In this document: positions 8,122-16,902 of the stretch, piece after piece
How positions within the stretch are numbered: position 1 is the first letter of the stretch
How the letters are laid out: every line of letters begins with the position of its first letter
Assembly (NCBI GenBank): GCA_015489465.1
Contig: WFZS01000111.1
Span: forward strand, 1 to 39,221
Length of the DNA: 39,221 bases
Source of the DNA: Bacteroidales bacterium
GTDB lineage: Bacteria > Bacteroidota > Bacteroidia > Bacteroidales > F082
Reading direction: 5' to 3'
Notes under the pieces: generated by a model
Told to the model about the DNA's origin: nothing
Seen by the model: only the letters and a program-made list of their open reading frames with translations
The model's database searches: none
Program-made: the position numbers and the translations under genes

Positions 8122-9234
8122 ATGTTCAAAAATATCAACCTGAAAACAGTTGCCGTAACCCTTGTTGTAATTACCTTTTTTTTACCGGTAAGTCTTAAAG
8201 CGCAAGATACTTTGATAATAAATCTCTCTTCAGCCATTGACAGCGCAATGAATAATAACAGCAAAATATTGCGTTACAAACAGGCCGTTTACGAAAAGAA
8301 AGAGCTGAAAAAAGCATCAACGGGTAATTATTTCCCTTCGATAGACCTTTTGGGAGGTTACTCGTATTTGAGCGAAAACCCCGAAGTAAACATGAGCAAA
8401 ATAAAAGGTTCCGTTGATGATATATTTGGAAAATACGGCTCGTATATAGCCGGCGAATTGGGATTATCGGATGACGCTCAAGAAGTTATTTACAATAAAA
8501 TAGTAAACGGGTTGGAACAACTTCCGGCATATAATATTGTAATAGACCAGCAAGGTTACCCTAATCTGAATATCGTCGCCAAACAACCTCTGTTTCTGGG
8601 CGGCAAAATTACGGCAGGTCGAAAATTTGCAGATGCCGAATACGAATATTCAAATGCCGAATACAAAAAAATAACCAATGAGGTTACAAAAGAAGTTATA
8701 AAAAGATATTACGGAGTGGTTTTGTTGAAAAGCGTTGTGGAGGTTCGCAAAGAGGTTGTTAAAGGTATGAAACGTCACGAACGGGATGCCGAAAGGGCGA
8801 TAGAAATAGGCGTAATCCCTTCTCATGAACTTTTGAGAGCCAAAGTGGCGGTGGCAAATGCCGAAAGAGATCTTATCGACGATGAAAACAAGCTGGACCT
8901 GGCAAAACTTGCTCTGAAATATTCACTGGGAGTACCCGAATCTACAGAGCTGGTAATTAAAGACTCTCTAACATTCAAACTCGTTACTTACGATGTGGAT
9001 AATCTTAAAACGATAACCGAATCGAAACAACCGGTATTCAATATGATTGAGACAACTCATTTTCTTCATGCGGGAGTCAGAATAGTTGAAATGGGAGGCA
9101 CCTGGCAAGATGTAATGCCGGACATTTACAAATTACTTATTCTTTTCGGAGTATTTTCACTTTTGGCAGCATGGAGGCTTAAATATCTTAAAAATAAATG
9201 TACTTCCGAAAAAATTCGATTTGCAACTGCATAA
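8122..9234 (+). CDS. Chimeric gene: TolC-family N-terminal half fused to ABC-2 permease C-terminus
   Basis: Residues 1-28 are a signal peptide ending in LKAQ. Residues 30 to about 310 are the first repeat of a TolC-type outer-membrane efflux protein: LSSAIDSAMNNNSKILRYK, NYFPSIDLLGGYSYL, QPLFLGGKI, and a long helix with IPSHELLRAKVAVANAERDL. TolC homology stops at about residue 310 (QPVFNMIE), where the second repeat should begin. From T311 the sequence becomes TTHFLHAGVRIVEMGG... with one hydrophobic helix (YKLLILFGVFSLLAAW) and a basic tail, as at the end of ABC-2 type permeases. The total of 370 residues is short for TolC, which needs two repeats. I infer an in-frame internal deletion of an efflux operon; the product is probably non-functional. 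An assembly artefact is the alternative. Confidence 0.75.
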   Translation: MFKNINLKTVAVTLVVITFFLPVSLKAQDTLIINLSSAIDSAMNNNSKILRYKQAVYEKKELKKASTGNYFPSIDLLGGYSYLSENPEVNMSKIKGSVDDIFGKYGSYIAGELGLSDDAQEVIYNKIVNGLEQLPAYNIVIDQQGYPNLNIVAKQPLFLGGKITAGRKFADAEYEYSNAEYKKITNEVTKEVIKRYYGVVLLKSVVEVRKEVVKGMKRHERDAERAIEIGVIPSHELLRAKVAVANAERDLIDDENKLDLAKLALKYSLGVPESTELVIKDSLTFKLVTYDVDNLKTITESKQPVFNMIETTHFLHAGVRIVEMGGTWQDVMPDIYKLLILFGVFSLLAAWRLKYLKNKCTSEKIRFATA

Positions 9235-9299
9235 TGATAATTTTTTTGAGTGAATCACTTAAAATATTCATCTAAAAAACATAAAAGTTATTTTTATTC

Positions 9300-9307
9300 T
9301 ACCTTTG
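9300..9307 (+). promoter_or_regulatory. Promoter -7 element upstream of tnaA
   Basis: TACCTTTG fits TAnnTTTG and lies 175 bases before the tnaA start. No good -33 element is seen. The implied leader holds a small hairpin (arms 9420-9425 and 9433-9438) and a 29-codon ORF (9326-9415) without tryptophan. Confidence 0.4.
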
Positions 9308-9482
9308 TAAGAAACAGATTTGTATATGAATGCCGGGGTTTTCCATAACGGTCCCATAGTTACAAAAAAACGGGTTTACCTCAATATAAAAGAGAGAGAC
9401 TCTTTTTCCGCTTAACCGGTGCTGTTTTTATTACAGCATTTCATCAACTACCGTTTGAATTTATTAATCAAATTTTACAAAA

Positions 9483-10859
9483 ATGGAATTACCTTTTGCA
9501 GAATCATATAAAATAAAAACGGTGGAAAAAATCCACCGAAGCACACGCGAACAACGTGAAAAATGGATAAAAGAAGCCAAATACAATCTTTTTAATCTCC
9601 GTAGCGACCAAGTATATATCGATTTGCTTACCGATTCCGGTACGGGAGCCATGAGCGACAAACAATGGTCGGAAATGATGGTAGGTGACGAAAGTTATGC
9701 CGGAGCTTCATCCTATTACAAACTGAAAAATGCAATTAAAGATATTACCGGATTCGAATATTTTTTGCCTACTCATCAGGGAAGGGCTGCTGAAAACGTT
9801 CTTTTTTCGGCAATGATAAAAGAGGGTGATATCGTTCCCGGAAACTCACACTTCGACACCACAAAAGGACACATAGAATTCCGGAAGGCAAAAGCTGTTG
9901 ACTGTACCATTGACGAAGCCAAACACACCGAACTTGATTATCCGTTTAAAGGTAACGTCGATACTGAAAAATTAGAAAACGTTTTAAAAAGTTATCCGCG
10001 TGAAAAGATTCCTTTGATTATCGTTACCATTACAAACAACACTTCGGGCGGACAACCTGTTTCGATAGAAAACATGAAAGAAGTGAAAAAAGTTGCCGGT
10101 AAATACGGCATCCCAGTGTTTTTCGATTCGGCCCGCTTTGCCGAAAATGCATATTTCATAAAAAAACGCGAGAAAGGTTACGGTGATAAATCCATTCGGG
10201 AAATTGTAAAAGAGATGTTTTCTTATGCCGACGGTATGACCATGAGCAGTAAAAAAGACGCTATCGTTAATATGGGCGGTTTTATCGGCTTTCGGCATAA
10301 GGAGCATTTTGAAAAAGCTACCATGTACAATATTCTTTTTGAAGGGTTTATAAATTACGGCGGTATGTCGGGAAGAGATATGAATGCTTTGGCACAAGGC
10401 CTGTACGAAGGTACCGAGTTCGATTATCTGGAAACAAGAATAAAACAGGTTGCGTATCTGGGAAACAAGCTCCGCAAACACGGTATAGCCACACAATATC
10501 CTTTTGGCGGACACGCCGTATTTATCGATGCCAAAAAGTTTTTACCTCATGTTCCGAAAGAAGAATACATCGCTCAAACATTGGCGGTGGAAATATATCT
10601 TGAAGGCGGTGTCAGAGCCGTTGAAATAGGCACATTACTAGCTGACCGCGACCCGGTAACACGGGAAAACAGATATCCCGAACTCGAACTTGTGAGACTT
10701 GCAATACCGCGACGGACATACACCGATAACCATATGGATTATGTAGCTGCCGCAGTAATCAACGTTTTTGAAAGGAGAAACAGCATAAAACACGGTTTTA
10801 AAATTGTTAAAGAAGCTCCTATTTTAAGACATTTTACCGTGGAACTTGAAAAGGTATAA
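9483..10859 (+). CDS. tnaA: Tryptophanase
   Basis: A PLP enzyme that splits L-tryptophan to indole, pyruvate and ammonia. The 458 residues align throughout with the tryptophanase/tyrosine phenol-lyase family: LLTDSGTGAMSDKQW, the cofactor-contacting THQGR (97-101), FDSARFAENAYFIK, and the PLP lysine K258 in MSSKKD. Tryptophanase is favoured over tyrosine phenol-lyase because residues 376-383 read GVRAVEIG, as in TnaA, where the phenol-lyase has GVRSMERG with its substrate-binding arginine; FDTTKGH also resembles the TnaA form. No tnaB permease is adjacent. The gene meets nhaC tail to tail with five bases between. It implies indole production and tryptophan use as a carbon and nitrogen source. 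Confidence 0.94.
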   Translation: MELPFAESYKIKTVEKIHRSTREQREKWIKEAKYNLFNLRSDQVYIDLLTDSGTGAMSDKQWSEMMVGDESYAGASSYYKLKNAIKDITGFEYFLPTHQGRAAENVLFSAMIKEGDIVPGNSHFDTTKGHIEFRKAKAVDCTIDEAKHTELDYPFKGNVDTEKLENVLKSYPREKIPLIIVTITNNTSGGQPVSIENMKEVKKVAGKYGIPVFFDSARFAENAYFIKKREKGYGDKSIREIVKEMFSYADGMTMSSKKDAIVNMGGFIGFRHKEHFEKATMYNILFEGFINYGGMSGRDMNALAQGLYEGTEFDYLETRIKQVAYLGNKLRKHGIATQYPFGGHAVFIDAKKFLPHVPKEEYIAQTLAVEIYLEGGVRAVEIGTLLADRDPVTRENRYPELELVRLAIPRRTYTDNHMDYVAAAVINVFERRNSIKHGFKIVKEAPILRHFTVELEKV

Positions 10860-10864
10860 AAGAA

Positions 10865-12328
10865 CTATTTTCTTTTTTCACCTTTACCGTCACCGAGTTT
10901 TTTAATGGAAATTCCGGTAAAACCGAGTATTATGGCTACCAATGGATTTATAATATTAAAAAAGGCAAAAGGAAGGTAAGACAAGGTAGCTACTCCCAAT
11001 GTTCCCGCCATATATGCTCCGCAGGTATTCCACGGCACCAGCGGAGAAGTTATGGTCCCGCCGTCTTCCAGTGTTCTGGAAAGATTTTCGGGAGCGAGCT
11101 TTCTGCGTTCATATTCGGCTTTAAACATTCTTCCCGGCAATACTATGGAAATATATTGATCGGAGGCAATGACGTTCAAGCCGAAACTAGTAAGGATAGT
11201 GGCGGTAATCAATGAACCGGTACCTTTTACAAACTTCAAAAGCCCTTGAACTATTTTGTTTAACGCTCCTATCTCTTCCATAACACCGCCGAACATCAAA
11301 GCGGTAAGAATGAGCCATATTACTTCCAGCATGGAGTTCATACCTCCTCTGTTAACAAGAGCGTCAAGAGTTTCGCTTCCAGTGCTTGCTTCATAACCCG
11401 TGTACATGGCTTTCCACACTCCTCCTAACATCGCAATACTTTTGGGAAGATCAGGTCGATTCATAAATTTAATGACCAGGTCCGGTTGAAATATTACCGC
11501 AAAAATTCCACCCGTAACAGCACCCAAAAGTATTGTCGCAAAAGGTCCCACTTTTTTTATTGCCAATATCAAAACCACCAATACCGGAACCAACAGCCAC
11601 CAACTAGTAACGAAATTGGCATCTATATCAGCCAAAGTTTTCTCCTGAATTGCCATATTTCCTTCTCCCGACTGCGAAAGCCCCATTACGGTGAATAATA
11701 CCAATGCCAAAACTATACTCGGTATGGTTGTCCACAACATATGTTTTATGTGATCGTAAAGGTTGGAACCGCTTACCGCAGGGGCAAGGTTTGTAGTATC
11801 GGAAAGTGGTGAAAGCTTATCTCCGAAATACGATCCGCTTACTATAGCACCGGCAGTTACCGCATCCGAAAGACCCATCCCGTGTGAAATACCTATTAGT
11901 CCCACTCCTATTGTACCCACAGTGGTCCACGAACTTCCTATACTTGCCGAAATAATAGCCGTTACTATTAATACGGTAGGATAGAATATTTGCGGGGACA
12001 AAATCCTAAGTCCGTAATGTATCATTGTGGTAACCGTTCCGCTCATAACCCAAGTACCTATAAGAGAACCTACTGCCAAAAGGATAAAAATAGCAGGCAT
12101 TGCCTGGCTTATACTTTTCACTACCCCTGCACCCATGTCACTCCATTTATGACCGTTTTTAAGTCCCACAACGGAGGCAACAAGACTACTGAAAATCAAC
12201 ACTATCTGGTTTGGACCCCATGATGCATTATCACCGAAAATATAAACTGCCAATATCAAAAACGTAATAAGAAAAATCATAGGTATCAACGCTTCCGTCA
12301 ACGAAAGCTGCTTTTTATCTTTAGACAT
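10865..12328 (-). CDS. nhaC: NhaC-family Na+/H+ antiporter
   Basis: A 487-residue polytopic membrane protein with about eleven to twelve hydrophobic segments and a short charged N-terminus. Recognisable NhaC features are the ASIGSSWTTVGTIGVGLIGI segment (about 128-147), the nearby GAIVSGSYFGDKLSPLSDTTNLAP motif with conserved charged and polar residues inside the membrane, and SLGL/GGTITSPLVPWNTCGAYM-like sequence near the end. NhaC proteins exchange Na+ for H+; some relatives exchange malate/lactate or other organic ions, so the exact substrate is open. It has its own promoter-like element and ends five bases from tnaA. Confidence 0.9.
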   Translation of the reverse strand: MSKDKKQLSLTEALIPMIFLITFLILAVYIFGDNASWGPNQIVLIFSSLVASVVGLKNGHKWSDMGAGVVKSISQAMPAIFILLAVGSLIGTWVMSGTVTTMIHYGLRILSPQIFYPTVLIVTAIISASIGSSWTTVGTIGVGLIGISHGMGLSDAVTAGAIVSGSYFGDKLSPLSDTTNLAPAVSGSNLYDHIKHMLWTTIPSIVLALVLFTVMGLSQSGEGNMAIQEKTLADIDANFVTSWWLLVPVLVVLILAIKKVGPFATILLGAVTGGIFAVIFQPDLVIKFMNRPDLPKSIAMLGGVWKAMYTGYEASTGSETLDALVNRGGMNSMLEVIWLILTALMFGGVMEEIGALNKIVQGLLKFVKGTGSLITATILTSFGLNVIASDQYISIVLPGRMFKAEYERRKLAPENLSRTLEDGGTITSPLVPWNTCGAYMAGTLGVATLSYLPFAFFNIINPLVAIILGFTGISIKKLGDGKGEKRK

Positions 12329-12355
12329 ATGTTTGAGCTTTTAAAGGATTTAATA

Positions 12356-12384
12356 CAAATTTAAAATAAATAAAGCAGTTCAAA
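12356..12384 (-). promoter_or_regulatory. Promoter of nhaC
   Basis: On the minus strand TTTG (12384-12381) is followed after 17 bases by TAAATTTG (12363-12356), matching the -33/-7 pattern. The start codon is 27 bases downstream. Confidence 0.4.
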
Positions 12385-12420
12385 TAAGAATTCTCAAGCA
12401 ACGAGGAAATAAGAGGACTC

Positions 12421-12455
12421 AAAAAAATTCCGGGGTTTTGGTACCCCGGAATTTT
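12421..12455 (-). terminator. Intrinsic terminator of dsbD
   Basis: A perfect 12-bp stem (12424-12435 with 12444-12455) and an eight-base loop. Read on the minus strand it is followed by a T-run (complement of 12421-12427). It lies 21 bases past the dsbD stop and separates dsbD from nhaC. Confidence 0.85.
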
Positions 12456-12475
12456 AATAAAATTATTTAAAAAAT

Positions 12476-14524
12476 TTATTTGTTAATATTTCTTATGCTT
12501 TTACCTTCCTTAAAGTTTTTCAAACCTTCGTCAAGAAACTTAACAAAATCGTCAACATTAAGGTCGTAAGCCTTGGGAGCTGTCAGCACATTGCCGTCGG
12601 CATCCATTAAAACATAAAAAGGCTGTGCATTAACGTTGAATTTCGTTATCTGAAAATCGGCATATTTTTTACCTATTGTTTTCTTTATCTTCCCGTCATA
12701 AGTTGACTTAACCCAATCTTTTTCGGGAAGTTTGGTTTTATCGTCAACATACAAAGCAAGAACAATATAGTTATCACGAAGTCTTTTTATCACGCGGGGA
12801 TCAGACCAAACGTTAGCTTCCATTTCACGGCAGTTAACACAACCGTGACCCGTAAAGTCGATAAAAATAGGCTTATGTTGTTTTTTGGCACATCTAACAG
12901 CCTGGTCGTAATCGAAATAGCCTTCAAGACCGTGAGGCAGATGTAAAATATCACCGTATTTCGGATTTTCACATATCTCTTTATTATCATTTTTTGATGA
13001 CTCACCACCGCTTCCGGAATAGAGCTTAACGTTGTCACGCACTATTTTATCGAAATTGAAGTCGTGGGTTTCCATGGGAGGAAGGTATCCGGCAAGAGCT
13101 TTTAAAGGTGCTCCGAACATACCGGGCAACATGTAAACCACAAACGAGAATGTGATTATAGCAAGCATAAGACGGGGTACCGATACATAAGGAACATCGG
13201 AGTCGTGAGCAAATTTTATCTTTCCAAGGATATATAACCCCATCAATGTAAAAATAACTATCCAAATGGCAAGATAAACCTCCCTGTCAAGTATTCCCCA
13301 ATGGTACGTCTGGTCGGCGATACTAAGAAATTTAAGACCGAGAGCAAGTTCGAGAAATCCCAATACCACTTTCACGGAATTGAGCCAACCGCCGGAACGC
13401 GGCATACTTTTCAGCAACGACGGGAAGAAAGCAAACAAACCGAATGGCAAAGCAAAAGCCAATGAAAAGCCGAACATTCCCACAATGGGTTTCAAAACCT
13501 CTCCTCCGGCAGATGCTACAAGTATAGATCCTACAATAGGGCCGGTACACGAAAATGACACCAACACCAGTGTCAAAGCCATGAAAACGGGACCCAACAA
13601 CCCTTTGGAACTGTCAGCTTTCTGGTCTGTTTTATTAACAAGCCAATGCGGTAAAGTTATCTCGAACATCCCGAAGAAAGATGCTGCAAAAATCAGGAAT
13701 ATCAAAAAGAAGAGAACATTGGGAAGCCAGTGTGTACTCAGCCAGTTTGCTATGTTAGGCCCGGCTATTACCGCAAGAACGGAACCTATAAAAGTGTAAA
13801 TCAATATTATACTTAAACTGTAAACAAGTGCCTCAAGTTTTCCTTTCCCTTTATGTTCCTCGTCTTTCATAAAAAACGATACCGTCATAGGAATCATCGG
13901 GAAAACACATGGGGTAAGTATGGCGGCAAGACCGCCTAAAAATGAAATCAGGAAAAATCCCCAAAGACTTTTTTTCGAACCCGTTATATCTTCATCGGCA
14001 TTTTTTATCTCGGCTTTTGTGTTTTCATTATCCTTAACGGTATTGGTTGAGGCAGCTTGAACATCACCTAATTTGAAGTCGAAATCCACATCCGTAGGAG
14101 GCAAACACTGCTTATCGTCGCAACACATAAAGTTTAAATAACCTTTAACCTCTGCACCTTTCTTTAAAAGTTTAACTTTTTGTTTGAAAACCGCTTCATT
14201 GGCATAAAACTTCAAAACCATATCGAAGTTATTGTCGTACTCTTCGATAAGTTTTGTCGTGTCTTCAACAACCTTTCCTATCAGCTCATAATCATTGCTT
14301 TTTTCAAAAGTGAAAGTGGTGGCAGGCGGTGCCATAGGTATATCTTGCGAATATAAATGCCAGTTTTGATCAATTTTGGCTTTGAAAATAAGCTCGTATT
14401 CATTACCGGATAATTTTTTACTTGAGAAACTCCATTTTACAGGCTCTAAAATTTGAGCATTCAATACCCCGAAAACGAATATCAGGGATAAAAGAAACAG
14501 CGACCTTAAACCTTTACGAATCAT
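12476..14524 (-). CDS. dsbD: DsbD-type thiol:disulfide interchange protein
   Basis: DsbD moves reducing electrons from cytoplasmic thioredoxin across the inner membrane to periplasmic thiol proteins. The 682 residues show a signal peptide (1-23); a periplasmic N-terminal domain with cysteines C134, C135 and C140 (FMCCDDKQCLPP); a membrane domain (about 185-475) with the CcdA cysteines C206 (TPCVFPMIP) and C326 (SCTGPIVG); and a C-terminal thioredoxin-like domain with the redox pair C562-VN-C565 (GHGCVNCREME). All three redox centres are present. tilS lies 98 bases upstream on the same strand; an intrinsic terminator follows. Confidence 0.94.
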   Translation of the reverse strand: MIRKGLRSLFLLSLIFVFGVLNAQILEPVKWSFSSKKLSGNEYELIFKAKIDQNWHLYSQDIPMAPPATTFTFEKSNDYELIGKVVEDTTKLIEEYDNNFDMVLKFYANEAVFKQKVKLLKKGAEVKGYLNFMCCDDKQCLPPTDVDFDFKLGDVQAASTNTVKDNENTKAEIKNADEDITGSKKSLWGFFLISFLGGLAAILTPCVFPMIPMTVSFFMKDEEHKGKGKLEALVYSLSIILIYTFIGSVLAVIAGPNIANWLSTHWLPNVLFFLIFLIFAASFFGMFEITLPHWLVNKTDQKADSSKGLLGPVFMALTLVLVSFSCTGPIVGSILVASAGGEVLKPIVGMFGFSLAFALPFGLFAFFPSLLKSMPRSGGWLNSVKVVLGFLELALGLKFLSIADQTYHWGILDREVYLAIWIVIFTLMGLYILGKIKFAHDSDVPYVSVPRLMLAIITFSFVVYMLPGMFGAPLKALAGYLPPMETHDFNFDKIVRDNVKLYSGSGGESSKNDNKEICENPKYGDILHLPHGLEGYFDYDQAVRCAKKQHKPIFIDFTGHGCVNCREMEANVWSDPRVIKRLRDNYIVLALYVDDKTKLPEKDWVKSTYDGKIKKTIGKKYADFQITKFNVNAQPFYVLMDADGNVLTAPKAYDLNVDDFVKFLDEGLKNFKEGKSIRNINK

Positions 14525-14622
14525 TTTTTTACATTTTGGAAATTTACTTAACGGAAGCGCTAAAATATTAATAATATTCTTATGGTCTCAAGTAAAAATC
14601 AAATATTTAAAAATCCGAACAC

Positions 14623-15954
14623 CTATTTCAATAATGTGAACTTTAAAACCTGTCCGGTTTTATTATTTACGCAATATTTGTCTGATATTCTGTAACCCAC
14701 AACCCAAATAATATCACCGTTTGATTCCATAACCCAAATATTTTCCTTTTGAAAACCACTCAATTTCAAATCGGTAAAAAAATCGCTGAGAAGTTTGGAA
14801 CCTTTCATACCAAAAGGTTGAAACCTGTCGCCTTTACGCCACTTCCTTATTTTTAATGGAAAGGAAAGTTTTTTAATATCAAAATATCCGTTTTCACTCT
14901 TTTTCAGATCTTCATTGCCAATTTCATCCGGGTTAATTTTTTTAACACTCATTTTGAATGGCTTATCAATAAAATAATCCGTTTCCCCGATAAAATATTC
15001 ATTATTATTTTTTTCTCCGGATTTTTCCTTTATCAACAGCTCTCCTCTGTCAAACAAAACTTCATAATCACCCGAAAAAAACCTTGAACCCGTTTTCCCG
15101 GTACGGTAAACTTCAACAATATCATCCGTATCGTTCCTGTTAAATCCGAAATTTTCCAGTAATCTGTAAAGCATATCTTCCAAAGGATAAGCCTCTTCAA
15201 CATCTTTTAAATTGATATGGCATATTCCTTTGTTGCATTTTATAAACTTCCCGCGTTCTTTTTCCAAAAAATATTCAAAAAGTAAAGAATCCGATTTCAG
15301 GTGGTTCAACGAATCAAAAACTCCTTTTCCCTGTTCTTGTATTTCTTTCATAACAGGTAAAAGCCAGTGCCTGATTTTGTTTCTTAAATATTTATCGGAA
15401 GCATTGGATGAATCTTCTCTCCATTTCAACCCTTCTTTATTTGCATAATCAAGTATTTCATCCCTTGATGCAAAAAGCAACGGTCTTATTACAATACCCC
15501 TTTTAACAGGCATTCCCTTAAGTCCTTTAATACCACTACCCCTGAAAAGATTTATGAAAAAGGTTTCCAAATCATCATCCGCATGATGAGCAACGGCTAT
15601 TTTCGTAAATCCTTCTTCTCCGGCAATTTTATAAAAAAAGTCATACCTCAACTCACGTGCCGCCTCTTGAATGGAAAGTCTTTCTTTTTGAGCATAGGCT
15701 TTGGTGTCAAACTTTTTTAAATATAACTTCACACCTATCTTGTTGCAATACTCCCTGACAAATTTTTCATCATCATCCGATTCATCACCCCTCAACCGGA
15801 AATTGAAATGTGCCGCACTTACATCATATCCCGTTTTTTTCAACAAATAAAGTAATGTAACCGAATCGACTCCGCCGCTTACCGCAACAAGAATCTTATC
15901 ACCGGAGGTGACCAAATTGTGTTTTTTAATAAATTTTTGCAACCGGTTTATCAT
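14623..15954 (-). CDS. tilS: tRNA(Ile)-lysidine synthase TilS
   Basis: TilS attaches lysine to C34 of the CAU-anticodon tRNA-Ile, so that it reads AUA codons. The 443-residue protein has the PP-loop SGGVDS at 26-31, the following VAHHADDDLETFFINLFRGSGIKGL region of the N-terminal ATPase, and a C-terminal TilS substrate domain (LKIRKWRKGDRFQPFGMKGSKLLSDFF). A -7 promoter element ends only four bases before the ATG, so the mRNA may be leaderless. dsbD follows on the same strand. Confidence 0.94.
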   Translation of the reverse strand: MINRLQKFIKKHNLVTSGDKILVAVSGGVDSVTLLYLLKKTGYDVSAAHFNFRLRGDESDDDEKFVREYCNKIGVKLYLKKFDTKAYAQKERLSIQEAARELRYDFFYKIAGEEGFTKIAVAHHADDDLETFFINLFRGSGIKGLKGMPVKRGIVIRPLLFASRDEILDYANKEGLKWREDSSNASDKYLRNKIRHWLLPVMKEIQEQGKGVFDSLNHLKSDSLLFEYFLEKERGKFIKCNKGICHINLKDVEEAYPLEDMLYRLLENFGFNRNDTDDIVEVYRTGKTGSRFFSGDYEVLFDRGELLIKEKSGEKNNNEYFIGETDYFIDKPFKMSVKKINPDEIGNEDLKKSENGYFDIKKLSFPLKIRKWRKGDRFQPFGMKGSKLLSDFFTDLKLSGFQKENIWVMESNGDIIWVVGYRISDKYCVNNKTGQVLKFTLLK

Positions 15955-15958
15955 TTAG

Positions 15959-15966
15959 CAAAGGTA
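15959..15966 (-). promoter_or_regulatory. Promoter -7 element abutting the tilS start
   Basis: On the minus strand TACCTTTG (15966-15959) matches TAnnTTTG exactly and ends four bases before the tilS ATG (15954-15952). Initiation a few bases downstream would start the transcript at or beside the ATG. The -33 region is weak (TTTC at 15987-15984). Confidence 0.45.
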
Positions 15967-16100
15967 AGAAAAGTAGGAAAGTCGAAAGCCCCGGATACCG
16001 GAAAGGATTGCTTGGACGATAACAGTTGACGTCTTAACCCTTAATTTTCAAACGTTCCGTACAACAACTTCATTTAACTTGAATTTTATAATTTTACCCT

Positions 16101-16868
16101 ATGAATAAATTAACTTTTACCGACGACTTGGGAAACACCGTAAACCTTGATAAAACTCCCGAAAGAATAGTTTCGCTGGTACCTTCGATTACCAAAACCG
16201 TTGCCGACCTTGGTGGTGGAGATAAAATTGCGGGAGTGACAAATTTTTGCAAATATCCTGAAACCGTTATTGCAAAAGCCAAAAAATTGGGAGGCCCCAA
16301 AAGAATAAAAGTCGATGCCGTTAAAGAACTTAATCCCGACATAATTTTTGCCGTTAAAGAAGAAAACAACAAAGATCAGATAACCGAACTCGGAAAATAT
16401 TTTCCTGTTTTTGTCTTTGATATTAACACTGTCCGGGATGCGCTGAAAATGATAAAAACCATCGCCTCAATATTGGACAACCCCGCTCAAGGGGAACAAG
16501 TTGTAAAAGACATATCAGATGATTTTAACGGTTATAAACCCGGCAGAGATGAAACCGGAATTTATTTAATTTGGAGAGAACCTCTAATGGCTGCCGGAAA
16601 AGACACATTTATTTCTTCAATGATGAAAGTTGCCGGATTTGAAAACATTATTGAAGGACGTTATCCCGTAGTGAGCACGAACGACTTGGATAGAGCGGAT
16701 GTTATTCTTTTATCGACAGAACCATATCATTTTACCGGGGAACATAAAAACGAACTTCAAAAACAATTCCCGGACAAAAAAATATTTATTGTTAACGGTG
16801 AAATATTCTCGTGGTACGGAACCATGATGCTCAAATTTATCGACTATCTGCGCAGCAATAATTTATAA
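16101..16868 (+). CDS. Cobalamin/metal-chelate-binding protein, BtuF-like, no signal peptide
   Basis: A 255-residue protein with the helical-backbone fold of class III substrate-binding proteins (BtuF/FhuD/TroA-like): TPERIVSLVPSITKTVADLGGGDKIAGVTNFCKYP, followed by VDAVKELNPDIIFAV and a C-terminal lobe ending LKFIDYLRSN. Unlike transporter components it starts directly with the mature-like sequence MNKLTFTDDLGNTV; there is no hydrophobic leader or lipobox, and an in-frame stop shortly upstream excludes a longer start. It should be cytoplasmic. No ABC permease or ATPase gene is near. The ligand is unknown; vitamin B12 or a corrinoid is the best guess from family. Confidence 0.75.
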   Translation: MNKLTFTDDLGNTVNLDKTPERIVSLVPSITKTVADLGGGDKIAGVTNFCKYPETVIAKAKKLGGPKRIKVDAVKELNPDIIFAVKEENNKDQITELGKYFPVFVFDINTVRDALKMIKTIASILDNPAQGEQVVKDISDDFNGYKPGRDETGIYLIWREPLMAAGKDTFISSMMKVAGFENIIEGRYPVVSTNDLDRADVILLSTEPYHFTGEHKNELQKQFPDKKIFIVNGEIFSWYGTMMLKFIDYLRSNNL

Positions 16869-16902
16869 CAAGAATTAAACAAAATCTTACCGGTCCGGTA
16901 TT

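Noticed and set aside
9326-9415. 29-codon ORF in the tnaA leader as a TnaC-type leader peptide
   Set aside because: It has no tryptophan codon, and no arrest motif was recognised; kept only as a note on the leader.
9483-10859. Tyrosine phenol-lyase as the identity of the tryptophanase gene
   Set aside because: The substrate-specific arginine region reads AVEIG, as in tryptophanase, rather than SMERG, as in the phenol-lyase.
16888-16900. TACCGG-T-CCGGTA inverted repeat between the BtuF-like and GH20 genes as a terminator
   Set aside because: The loop would be one base (or the stem only four), and no T-run follows on either strand.
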